Assembly: GCF_963678635.1 (NCBI RefSeq) | Contig: NC_087068.1 | Coordinates: 31,684,318-31,748,317 of the forward strand | Direction: 5' to 3' | Origin: Symsagittifera roscoffensis | Lineage: Eukaryota > Xenacoelomorpha > Acoela > Convolutidae | Length of the DNA stretch: 64,000 nucleotides | Program-made: the position numbers and the translations under genes | Notes under the pieces: model-generated | What the model was told of the DNA's origin: nothing | Database searches by the model: none | Seen by the model: the letters and a program-made list of their open reading frames with translations, nothing else | Part shown: positions 31,101 to 42,249 of the stretch, piece by piece | Layout of the letters: each line of letters opens with the position of its first letter | Numbering within the stretch: position 1 is the first letter of the stretch

Positions 31101-31785
31101 AAACAGGAATGTCTTTCAATTTTTTTTTCTTTCACAATTTTTTGACATCTTCATCAGTTTTTCTCAAAAGTGAAAGGCTCTTTTTCTTACCCCTCCACCT
31201 ACAAATTTTTACTTGAAAAGTCTTGTTCATGTTATCCGAATGACAAAAAATTAGCATGCAAACTAATTAGGCCATGACAAACAGATTTGGTTTTCATATT
31301 TAACCTTGTAAAACCCATCGTTACACTATAAAACTGATGCTTTTGTGAGGTGGGGGGAGAAGGAAAAAAGAGACAACGGAATTAGTCTATAGACTTTTAA
31401 AAGGCAGTCGAATCATTGAATGCTCTAAATCGAACACTGAAATATGAGGGTTTAAAGATTGCCATTTTGGCCATTTTGACCAATTTGGGACAATTAACGC
31501 GCGATATAATTCGCGCTATTAACGCGTAAGCGGAGATTTAATCCCTCTTATAAATCGTTTCAAATTAGTTGAACGAAGCTTATTTGCCATAATTGATTTG
31601 TTACAAGGAACGAAATCTCTCTTTTTGTACTTTATATGGCATGTGGGGGGATGATTTTCACAAAAAATTTCAAATTTTAGAAAAAATTTTCATTTTATTT
31701 TATTTCATTTAACTTTTTTATGCTTTTACTGCTACTCCATAAACCTTAAAAGGCAGTCGGAACATTCAGGGCTTCGCCCTGATAC
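31101..31785 (+). repeat. Partial satellite unit between the two S copies
   Basis: It starts inside the MITE-bearing monomer (CAGGAATGTCTTTCAATTTT) and runs to the usual unit end GAGCAGTCTTGTT, nearly identical to the preceding unit. Confidence 0.85.
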
Positions 31786-32330
31786 GAGCAGTCTTGTTAT
31801 TATTGTGTATATGTTTCAATTTCAAACAGCGCTTTTGGAATTTTTTTTTCCATTAATGCTGAAGATTTTCACATTTACCATATGATTGTTGAACGATTTG
31901 TTATTTTTGATTCATGGAGTATAAGGACATTGAGAAAAAATTGACAATCGTTGCGATGAAAGATATTTCAGACACTGTGAAGTCTGATATCATCAAACAT
32001 TCAGATTTTTTCAAAAAAATCTCTCTTTATACGAGGTCAAACTGTGCATTGGTCGAAACGATCAAATGGATTTTTGTCGCAATTTTGTCGGAACGAGCAA
32101 AAAGATTGGAAGAACAGAGACAGAAGAACAATTGAAAGATTGAATTTGGAATCCACTTACAATTCACGAAATACACAGTTTGGCCTCGTAATGTTTAGTG
32201 CTATTCGTTTACAAACTTATCCAACTCGGCATAAATTCTCAGTCTGAAAACCAGCGGTGTCCACAGAATATTTTGTGGCCTATTAAATATTAAACCATTC
32301 TGATTATCCCTAAAACAATATCGAACAGCT
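31786..32330 (+). repeat. Duplicated segment S, copy 2
   Basis: Near-identical to 30556-31100. Differences are a few substitutions, including two that change residues in the 73-codon frame. Confidence 0.8.
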
Positions 32331-32791
32331 TAAATTTTGTCGAACTTGATCGTGAACTAGTGAAGTTTTAGAATAAAGTTTGAACAATGATTAAAGCAGT
32401 TTTCTTTATGGCTTGGCTTAACTTCAGGGAAGTAGGATGTAACATAACGCGAAGAACCAAGTTTTTCTATGTATGGAAGGTTAGTCAGATAAAATTAGAT
32501 TTCAGAGATGAAAACTCAATTTCTACCACGTCTACAGCGGGTTAATACGACGCTCTAAGTAAAATTCCACATTTTTGATATTTCGCAGACGTGGTTTGGT
32601 CTGGATAGGCAAAAATCTCGGCGTCGGAAAACTCTTTGAACTAATATACATTAATGAAAGTGATTTTGACAAAAAAAGTCAATAGAGTCACTGTTAAAAA
32701 CTACTGAGAAAATAATTTACTTTTGTTGTGCCTCACGTGTTGACTCCTTGGCTTATTTTTCCACTGTCTATAGTTAGCTGATTTTGATTAT

Positions 32792-34174
32792 ATGAGTTTG
32801 ATTAAATCCATTTTCTTTTTTAACACTCTCCTACGAATGGGATCTATTCAAAACGAACTGAAGACCTACCTTCTAGAGAGACACAATGAGCACAGGTTCA
32901 ATGGTGGTCTGAATGTTCTAAAGTGGGATGATGGTCTCGAAAACCAATGCGAGAAACTGTTGAAAAACAACTGCACTGAATCTAATTACGATTTGAACTT
33001 CAATCGGATTTTCTATGTGGAAGAAACTACTGCCGATAAGTCAGTGACACAGTATGCTCTTGCAACTTACAGTAACTTGCACAGTGGTGGGATCACAATA
33101 TACAAATATCCGGGAGAGGTTGAATTTGACGAATGCGGTCCAATGCCGAACGCCAGTGATGTCGCTACGTTTGCGAAGTACATGCATATTATTGTGAGCA
33201 TGAACGAAATGACAGAGAAAGTTGGTGCTTTTTTCTAATTTCAAAAAAAAAAACGGAGAAAAAAAAAATATATATATAACCCATAACTAATACAAATGGC
33301 CGGTTTCTGTGCAAGTAGTGCAGAATGTACCGCCCACATTGATCAAATGTATAAAAAACATTTGTCATTCTTTTGAGAAAAAACATTTGATACCTGCCAA
33401 GGAAGCGCTAACTTTTTAAATGAAAAAAATTTTACCAGCTTTTCTCGATCCTGGGAAAAATTTTCGATCCTGATTTTAGCTAAAAAATAAAAACTGAACA
33501 AGGATAGCCGGTTGCTTTGCAAGTACCACCGCAAATTCCGACCTCAATAAAAAAAAGAAAAAACAGTTTTTTTTTTAAATTGTTTCGTTGCACATTCATG
33601 CATTGATGAGAAGATCTAATCAATGCATAAAATTATGCCTAATATTAATATCAAAAAAATAGGTATAACAGACAATGTATTTTCTCGAAATTGACAATAA
33701 AATTTTAAAGATCAAAAAATTTTGAAACGATTTTCTATTTTCTCTTATCATAAAAGTTTTCATAAAAAAAAACTAAATCGTTATGACCTTTCAAATTCAA
33801 AAATTGGATTTTCGTTAAACTTGAATGACTGGAAAAAAGCTAAACAGGTCGGATGTAGCGCAGAACACTGTGTCATTGCAGAAGTCATCAACCGCTATCT
33901 CTACATGTGTATTTACGAGTATTCAAACAGCTCATTTAACCCAGACAGCAGAAGATTGTTTTCAAATGAAAATTTTATCAATCTATGTGCGAACGAATCA
34001 TCGCAATGGCAAAGTTGCAATTCGAATTTATCTGCTCAATGCAACAAATCCAGGGAGAAAAAAGTAATTCGGGAATCTCCCAGTAATGACCATAGATTGC
34101 ATTACATAAACATCAGAATATTGCTTGTTATGATCTGTCTAAGTATGATTAGTGCTCGATTTATAAAATTTTGA
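32792..34174 (+). CDS. CAP/SCP-superfamily protein 2, two exons
   Basis: An ATG at 32792 starts a frame with a hydrophobic leader (MSLIKSIFFFNTLLRMGS) and the N-terminal CAP half: LKTYLLERHNEHRFNGGLNV, KWDDGLENQCEKLLKNNC, and FAKYMHII near 33170. A GTGAGC donor at about 33194 or GTTGGT at 33220 could end the exon. The second half lies at about 33750-34174: NDWKKAKQVGCSAEHC, YLYMCIYEYSN, a Cys-bearing tail and a hydrophobic end (ILLVMICLSMISARFIKF). The acceptor could not be fixed, so the inner boundaries are uncertain. The order of motifs and the anchor-like tail match CAP protein 1, so the two are paralogues. A TCTATAG acceptor-like site lies about 17 nt before the ATG. Confidence 0.75.
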
Positions 34175-35396
34175 CCAAACTGATTTACCAGAATCAAAAT
34201 GCCCACAAAACTTGGAGGTCGCAAATGAAGGGTGAGCACTGAACAGTATAGTCTAAGAGCAGAATACACAATTATTATTTTTTTGGCTGCCTTCATTTTT
34301 TGAGAAAACCAGTAAGAAGACTACCTTGCAAGATTTTTGCATTCTAACTATCTTCTTTCAAGCATCTTGCAAGATAACCATCCGTCATTGAGCTATCACT
34401 ACCAGAAGGCCAACTATAATAATGAATCGTTTCTCCTAGTGGCCTGAGGCTCTGTGCACGTTGCGAAGGTCGGCACTATGTGACACTAGCCGCCATATGC
34501 TTTCGTGAACAGTTTCTGCCTCTGAGCCAGCGGACACAGCACGTGCCAGCCCGATTAAATCTTCGGTTTTAGTTCTGATTTTGGACCTTTTTTCCCTTAT
34601 ATCGGACTAAGCAGCAAATATGTGGACGAGTCGCGGTTTAAGAAGATAAGATTTATGGTTCATTAAAGAGGACATTCAGGAGACGCTTAAGTATATCCCC
34701 TTGCAAAATTCCCTTCAAAACCAACTTAATAAGCTGATCATTAGTAATATCATAATTTGTGAAACGCAACTTTCGGGTTATATTGAAGATCGGGAAAAAA
34801 CTGTACGTTCTTACAAAATATCAAAAAGCCAAGAAATTTTAATTTTAACATCAAAATATCCACAAACCATCGCACCGGCTCCCTTTGCCTGCCTGCATTG
34901 GGTGAAACCGAATTTCCTTGTAGGTCAATCCTATTAACATCGAAAAAAAACTTTTAACTAGGTAATTTACTTAATTATCTCCATGAAAAAAAATCTGTAC
35001 GCCGACCAACCAATTAATTAAAAAACGCATAAAAGAGGACAGACTCTAGTGCATTATAAGATAAACTCTGGCAACATTATTTTTTGACACCCAATTGCCC
35101 CAATACCTACTACTGGGAGTCTTAGTATATTCAGTAGCTGATGAAACGTTTTTTTTGTTCTCAATTGTAATAACTTTGTACACTTGTTCCATCCACAATC
35201 AGTTTTATGACGGCAAAAGTTGATCCAACGATACAAATATCTCTTTTTTTTCTCTCTCTGTCACTTATGTTTAAAAGGAAAACTTTAATCCAATAAAGAT
35301 ACATGCATGCAATTCTCTCAATTAATTGTTTCGAAACCTATTTTGTATGCGTAAAAAAAACGAAGAAATTTTCACTTATATCGGTCTTGATGATTT
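34175..35396. other. Intergenic, with a SINE-like patch
   Basis: No gene was supported. Unusually GC-rich text at 34430-34560 reads on the minus strand GGGCTGGCACGTGCTGTGTC followed by GGCTCAGAGGC, like the body of tRNA-derived SINEs. No A and B boxes were found. Confidence 0.4.
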
Positions 35397-38035
35397 TTGT
35401 TTCGACTTTCGATACGAAAGTAACGGAATATTTGTGCTCGGGGTGGGTTTTTTTTTCTTCAGACAAATTTCGACTTTTTAACTAGCCATTTTTGACGGAA
35501 TTTTTTTATATCATTCAAAAGGTATTGTTGTCCTGAGCTTAAATTTGAAAAGATATTTTACCTGTGATTATTTTTCGTAAAGTTATGAGGGTTTAAAGAT
35601 TGCCATTTTGGCCATTTTGACCAATGTGGGACAATTAACGCGCAATCGCGCTATTAACGCGTAAGCGAGATTTAATCCGTCTTAAAAATCGTTCTAAATT
35701 TGTTGAACGAAGCTTATTTGCCATAATTGATTTGTTACAAGGAACGAAATTTATCTTTTTGTTCTTTATATGGCGTGTGGGGTATGATTTTCATTAAAAA
35801 ATTCAAACTTAAGAAAAAAAATTTCATTTTATTTTATTTCATTTATTTTTTTTTATGTATTACTGCTGCTCAATAAACCTTAAAAAGCAGTAGGAACATT
35901 CAGGGCTTCGCCCTGATACGAGCAGTCTTATTGTTCTGACTTTCGATACGAAAGTGACGGAATATTTGTGCTCGGGGTGGGTTTTTTTTTCTTCAGACAA
36001 ATTTCGACTTTTTAACTAGCCATTTTTGACGGAATTTTTTAAAATCATTCGAAAGGTATTGTTGTCCTGAGCTCAAATTTGAAAAAATATTTCACCTGTG
36101 ATCATTTTTTGTAAAGTTATGGGGGTCTAAAGATTGCCATTTTGGCCAATTTGGGACAATTAACGCGCGTAAGCGGAGAGTTAATCCGTCTTAGAAGTCG
36201 TTCCAATTTGGTTAAAAGAAGCTTATTCGCCATAATTGGTTTCTTACAGGGAGCAAAATCTATCCTTTTGTACTTTGTATGGCGTGTGGGGGGGTGATTT
36301 TTATTTAAAAAATTCAAATTTTAGAAAAAAAAAAATTTTCATTTTATTTTTTCTTACATATAATTTTTTAATGTTATTACTGCTCCATAAACCTTAAAAT
36401 GCAGTCGGAACATTCAGGGCTTCGCCCTGATACGAGCAGTCTTGTTGTTCCGACTTTCGATACGAAAGTAACGGAATATTTGTGCTCGGGGTGGGTTTTT
36501 TTTTCTTCAGACAAATTTCGACTTTTTAACTAGCCATTTTTGAAGGAATTTTTTTATATCAATCAAAAGGTATTGTTGTCCTGAGCTTAAATTTGAAAAG
36601 ATATTTCACCTGTGATCATTTTTCGTAAAGTTATGAGGGTTTAAAGATTGCCATTTTGGCCATTTTGACCAATGTGGGACAATTAACGCGCAATCGCGCT
36701 ATTAACGCGTAAGCGAGATTTAATCCGTCTTAAAAATCGTTCTAAATTTGTTGAACGAAGCTTATTTGCCATAATTGATTTGTTACAAGGAACGAAATTT
36801 ATCTTTTTGTTCTTTATATGGCGTGTGGGGTATGATTTTCATTAAAAAATTCAAACTTAAGAAAAAAAAATTTCATTTTATTTTATTTCATTTATTTTTT
36901 TTTATGTATTACTGCTGCTCAATAAACCTTAAAAAGCAGTAGGAACATTCAGGGCTTCGCCCTGATACGAGCAGTCTTATTGTTCTGACTTTCGATACGA
37001 AAGTGACGGAATATTTGTGCTCGGGGTGGGTTTTTTTTTCTTCAGACAAATTTCGACTTTTTAACTAGCCATTTTTGACGGAATTTTTTAAAATCATTCG
37101 AAAGGTATTGTTGTCCTGAGCTCAAATTTGAAAAAATATTTCACCTGTGATCATTTTTTGTAAAGTTATGGGGGTCTAAAGATTGCCATTTTGGCCAATT
37201 TGGGACAATTAACGCGCGTAAGCGGAGAGTTAATCCGTCTTAGAAGTCGTTCCAATTTGGTTAAAAGAAGCTTATTCGCCATAATTGGTTTCTTACAGGG
37301 AGCAAAATCTATCCTTTTGTACTTTGTATGGCGTGTGGGGGGGGTGATTTTTATTTAAAAAATTCAAATTTTAGAAAAAAAAAATTTTTCATTTTATTTT
37401 TTCTTACATTTAATTTTTTAATGTTATTACTGCTCCATAAACCTTAAAATGCAGTCGGAACATTCAGGGCTTCGCCCTGATACGAGCAGTCTTGTTGTTC
37501 CGACTTTCGATACGAAAGTAACGGAATATTTGTGCTCGGGGTGGGTTTTTTTTTCTTCAGACAAATTTCGACTTTTTAACTAGCCATTTTTGAAGGAATT
37601 TTTTTATATCAATCAAAAGGTATTGTTGTCCTGAGCTTAAATTTGAAAAGATATTTCACCTGTGATCATTTTTCGTAAAGTTATGAGGGTTTAAAGATTG
37701 CCATTGTGGCCATTTTTACCAATTTGGGACAATTAACGCGCGATATAATTCGCGCTATTAACGCATAAGCGGAGATTTAATCCGTCTTATATATCGTTCC
37801 AAATTGGTTGAACGAAGCTTATTTGCCATAATTGATGTGTTACAAGGAACGAAAACTATCTTTTTGTACTTTATATGGCGTGTGGGGGGATGATTTTCAC
37901 ATAAAATTTCAAATTTTAGGAAAAAAATTTTTCATTTTATTTTATTTCATATAATATTTTATGTTATTACTGCTGCTCCATAAACCTTCAAAAGCAGTCG
38001 GAACATTCAGGGCTTCGCCCTGATACGAGCAGTCT
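35397..38035 (+). repeat. Satellite array 2, monomers of about 525 bp in dimers
   Basis: GAGCAGTCTT(G/A)TTGTTC occurs near 35917, 36433, 36966, 37487 and 38025. Alternate monomers are most alike: 35402-36447 and 36449-37499 are nearly identical dimers. Each monomer begins CTTTCGATACGAAAG (a hairpin), contains TTAACGCGC and ends in the CAGGGCTTCGCCCTG hairpin. It belongs to the same family as array 1 but lacks the captured MITE. Confidence 0.9.
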
Positions 38036-38654
38036 TGTTTGTGTTTGTTTTTCTTTTCAGAAAACTGTTCTTGAAATTTTCTAATAATTAAAGACGTGCA
38101 TCTATACGTATCAATGCAAATAGCACATGAAAGCGTCACCGATTTCTAATTTCGAAAATGAGGTTTACTTCAACCTAGATTTCCCAGCGGAATAAACAAA
38201 ATTACCCCTTGGTCCAGTTTTCTAAACAAAGTTAAGTTTATCAAAAAAGTCTCAATCATAAATTTTTCTTATTAGTCAAAGAACTTTAACCTGATTTGTT
38301 TTTTTTCTTCAAAATGTTTTCTTGCTTTTTTACACTTTGCCAACCTTCGAGTGGCTATGGTTTATTTTTTGCAGAATTTCGAGATCCATTATCAATTTAT
38401 CTCTCGCCCTTTTTTCAAAAATTGCGAACCAGATCCGTACAAATATCTTTTACATCCGGTTTACATATTTTAAATTGACGTCTCTGGACTACCCAAAAAA
38501 TTCTTACGCTGGATAACCAATTCCAATCTTATTACAAAGTTTTCGTTCAGCTGAAAACTTCAGTAGTTTGGTGTAAAAAAAATCAAATCAATCTTCTAAA
38601 GAATTTAAAATTTTATGTGAAAATTCGATTTGAAGTACAATTGGGATCAAAAGG
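38036..38654. other. Intergenic, no supported gene
   Basis: AT-rich. A 60-codon Phe/Leu-rich frame at 38296 is not convincing. Confidence 0.4.
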
Positions 38655-39054
38655 AGGTGGGTCATGGCGGATTTAGGGGGGGGGGGGCGGACGCCTCCCC
38701 CCCCCCCCTCAGGGATTCGACCCCCTGCCAACCCAAAGGGTCCCCCCTTTGGTACTTTTTAAGAAATCCATTTTTGGCCGACCGACCCTAAAATTTTTCT
38801 AAAGGCGCCTATGGCGCCAATATATACTTATTTTGAGGGGGAGCGCGCGCCAAAAAAAAAAGGGGGAGCGCGATTTTTTTTGTCAAAATTTTCCAAAAAG
38901 TGCCCAAAAACAGGGTCTTTTTACTGCTTTGGGAGAGCTCGAAAAATCAATCTGATCGACCTAAAAAAAAAAAGTCGTCAAAATTTTCGAAATTTTTTTG
39001 AAAATCCGCTCCCTCCCCCCTCGCGAAAATCCTAGATCCGCCCCTGAGGTGGAT
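38655..39054. mobile_element. hAT-type MITE with 8-bp target duplications
   Basis: The element (38663-39046) starts CATGGCGGATTTAGG and ends CCTAGATCCGCCCCTG, inverted repeats of each other with mismatches. The flanking octamers AGGTGGGT (38655-38662) and AGGTGGAT (39047-39054) differ at one base. Eight-base duplications and CAGGGGCGG-type ends point to hAT. The interior has poly-G, poly-C and GGAGCGCGCGCC blocks and no coding capacity. Confidence 0.75.
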
Positions 39055-39545
39055 GATACTTAGTAAACTTTCTTGGCCCTCTCTTTTAAAACATCTAAAA
39101 AAGAAAATTCTTTTAGAAAATTCAAGTTAAAGTACAATCGGGTTTGAAAAAATGGATGATGCTTGGTAGTTTAATTTATTTCCTCTCGTTTTTCTGCCAT
39201 CAGAAGACACTTTGAAAATTTTCCAAAAAACTCTAGTTTCGGGTGATTTTCAGGCCGTTTAAATCATTATTGAAATAATTAATCATTATTCAATTATCAA
39301 AAGTTTGTTATCTATTTTGTTATCCAGAAACTTTTGCTTCTTAGATTGAAGAGATGAGGAAAGTTCACTCCCAGTTCAACGATTTACATTAATTGATAGA
39401 ATTTTTGTTTAGAATAGCATTGTCCTCCAATCAAACCGCCACTCTTCAAACCACCACTCAAAATTCCGATTAACGAGATTTAAACAATCAGAACGGCAAA
39501 AAGAACTCTTTTGCTCTGAACTTTGAGAAACGATTGACATTATGG
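39055..39545. other. Intergenic, no supported gene
   Basis: AT-rich, with nothing recognisable on either strand. Confidence 0.4.
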
Positions 39546-39549
39546 GTGA

Positions 39550-40510
39550 CCGCTCGAATAGCACAAAGCTCGACTAGCATAAAGCTCGACTAGCATAAAA
39601 ATTAAAAGTTTGAAAACGTGAAATTGTATCGGCTAGCACAAATTTGATAGCTTTATTTCTCAGAAGTACAAAGCAACACTCATAATCCGTTCAATTTGTT
39701 AAACTAATCAACTAGCAAAATGAATGCATCAACTCAACAATCATACGCCCAACGCCGCCCCCCCCCCCCAACATACGACCACCACCCCCTCTAACATACG
39801 ACCGACACCTATCCGCTAACATACGCCCACCCAAACACGATAACGAAGGAGTTTGAATTCTCAAAAGATAGCTAATTGAATGTATTTCTTTATAGAGGCG
39901 GTTTAGCAAATTTGATCAAACAAATAAGCATCCTCAATCCCCCCCCCCCCCCCCCCCCAAATAGACCAAGTTTAGATTTTCCACCCCAGCTATCGATAAA
40001 AATTAAATTTACTAAGCACTGCATGTAAAATGCTCTATTCTGATCGGCCGAAAATTCGAACTCAAGGCTAAGTTAACATCCTCCCCCCTAAATGTCTTTG
40101 GGGTAAAGAAGAGGAAGGGAGGGTGTTAACTTGGGCAAATTTCATTAGTGAGTTCGTTCGAAATGCATATTTTATGCAGAAATAATTTGCAACAACACAA
40201 TTTGGCTAAGAAGTACATCAGTCGGGGGAGGGCTGGGCTTAAAACTTTCATATGCTTTACCGTTGATTTAATTAATTCTTTACAGGGTATATTCGTCACT
40301 AGGTACCCGAGAGGGGATATAGTTAAAGAGGTTCTGGAATTCTATGGTTGATCCATGTTTTGTGTATACTGGTTTCGTTTTGTCGGTATTTGTTTCACTT
40401 GCAAATTTTCTGTTTGGCTTGTTATGCTAGTCAATATATTTTTCAATTTTAAAACTTTTATGCTAGTCGAGTTTTATGCTAGTTGATATTATGACTAGCA
40501 TAAATATGTG
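39550..40510. mobile_element. Element with iterated CGACTAGCATAAA ends
   Basis: Two direct copies of GCTCGACTAGCATAAA near 39573-39598 face inverted copies (TTTATGCTAGTCGAG and TTATGCTAGTTG) at 40465-40492, with matching inner text AAATTAAAAGTTT / AATTTTAAAACTTTT. Inside are long poly-C runs (39758-39769, 39940-39959), three spaced AACATACGACC-type repeats and a 67-codon frame with no known match. It looks like a non-autonomous DNA transposon with repeated terminal motifs. Confidence 0.55.
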
Positions 40511-40764
40511 CATTATGTGCACATGTGCACGACATTATGTGCTATAAGAATAAGTACACATTTAATCCTTATGTAGAACAGTTCAGATAATTTTTCATAA
40601 ACCACGGGCATATTTGTTGTTTTTGTAGCTATCATAAGAACTCATTTTAAAGTTTGAAATATCTTCTTCAAACTTTAAAAGAGTGAAAGGGTATAATTTT
40701 TGCTCAAATGAATATCAAAAGGGATCATGTCAACAATCCCCCCCCCCCCCCTAATTCGATTTTC
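40511..40764. other. Spacer with poly-C tract
   Basis: ATTATGTGCACATGTGCAC near 40513 is palindromic, and a run of C occupies about 40739-40752. No gene. Confidence 0.4.
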
Positions 40765-41181
40765 AGAAATTCATTTTTGGCTGCCACATTTTCAATAGCT
40801 TAAAAAATTCTCAGAAAGTACATTTAATAGAAAATTTTTATATAGGTATTATATAAATAGTGAGTAATACAAACACGACTGCGCGAAAAGGAAAACCCAA
40901 TTATTGTTTCACATTTTTGAAATGCGTTTATACAGAAATTCTTGTCAAAATTAATACATGCATAGCCCCCCCTATGCATGTATTATTTTTGACAAGCATT
41001 TCTGTATAAAATATGCATTTCGAAAATGTGAAACAATAATTGGGTTTTCCTTTTTGCGCGTTCCTATTTGTATTACTCAATATTTATATAATACATATAT
41101 AAAAATTTTCAATTAAATATACTTTCTGAGAACTGTTTTAAGCTATTGAAAATGTGGCAGCCAAAATTGAATTTCTGAAAA
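40765..41181. mobile_element. Foldback element 2
   Basis: Arms of about 200 bp (40765-40967 and 40976-41181) meet at CATGCATAGCCCCCCTATGC, with almost no spacer. Arms match at about nine of ten positions with small indels, for example GGGTTTTCCTTTTTGCGCG against CGCGAAAAGGAAAACCC. Confidence 0.85.
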
Positions 41182-41424
41182 TAATTAACAAGGTCCAAAA
41201 CAGTGAATTGACCGCTTTAAGCGGGAGCGGCCGGAAAAAGCGGTAAACCAGTTCAAATAAGGGAAAGCAGTGAAAGCGGAATGATTTTTGTAAAAGCGGC
41301 AGAAAAGCGCTAAAAGCGCGACTCATTTCCAGAAAAGCGATTATTCACACATAAAAATTAGTTGATTTAATGTTGATTCACAGCTTGAACTAATAGCTAA
41401 CGACTACTAATTTTGGAGTGCAGC

Positions 41425-41612
41425 CAGTATTTAGACAGCCGCGTATTCATACTCGTCAGTATTTAGACAAATACTGTATGAACCAATCAGACTCGAGAAA
41501 AGACATGAATAATCCAAAATAAATAAAAATTATTTATTAATTTCTTCTTTGTCTCGATTCTGATTGGTTGAAACAGTATTTGTCTAAATACTGACCAGTC
41601 TGAATACGCGAT
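41425..41612. repeat. Short inverted-repeat element
   Basis: CGTATTCA..CAGTATTTAGACAAATACTG..ACCAATCAGA at the left is mirrored by TCTGATTGGTTGAAACAGTA and CTAAATACTGACCAGTCTGA at the right. The left arm also contains the internal palindrome CAGTATTTAGACAAATACTG. Confidence 0.6.
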
Positions 41613-41799
41613 ACTGATATGTAACCACTAATTTTGTGTTTGTTTTTCAGATTATTAATTGCCCGCACTGTTTTGCACTGGTTGTTTTGCATGTGATTTA
41701 CACATTTACGCAATTGATTCACAAATTTATGGCTTTTCCCTATGAGAAATATTTTGATTTTACGGATCCTCGACATTACAAACCATTTTACAAATTTTG

Positions 41800-42227
41800 A
41801 AAAAAAACTTCAATACAATACTCTGGAAAAAGTAAAACCAACTTGAAACAGCACTTTGAGAAAACTCACCCAATTGTTTACGATGAAGAAAAAAAAACAA
41901 AATTACGAGAAACAACCAATCAAGACTAGTGTTATCCAGAGAAGGAATTTCTACTACAATCCCGACTTTCCAGAAACAAGATGCAATAACCGAGTCAATT
42001 ATTGTGAATCTTATTGGAAAAGGGGGACACTAGTTTTGCTACCAACTTGGGATTGCTTCAAAAAGTTCATGAGCCTCGTTGAACCTCGATATTCATCAGC
42101 TTGCTACAGAACAGTGATTGCAAAAATGGATGCAATTTGTGCAAAGAAAAAGACCGAAATTATTTCGAAGTTGAACAGATACAACTATTCAGTGGCCCTT
42201 GACGAATGGACTGGTTGTAATCGATAA
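41800..42227 (+). pseudogene. hAT-family (ZBED-like) transposase fragment
   Basis: The plus strand reads the end of a BED-type zinc finger (KTNLKQHFEKTHPIVYDEEK, about 41830-41890) and then an N-terminal hAT transposase segment: LLPTWDCFKKFMSLVEPRYS, AKMDAICAKKKTEIISKL and SVALDEWTG. The finger's Cys pair and everything after DEWTG are missing. The frame stops at 42225, about 25 bases before foldback element 3 begins, which may have truncated it. A DNA-cutting transposase in life, here debris. Confidence 0.7.
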
Positions 42228-42249
42228 TCTTTTAGTTCAGCCAAAAATT

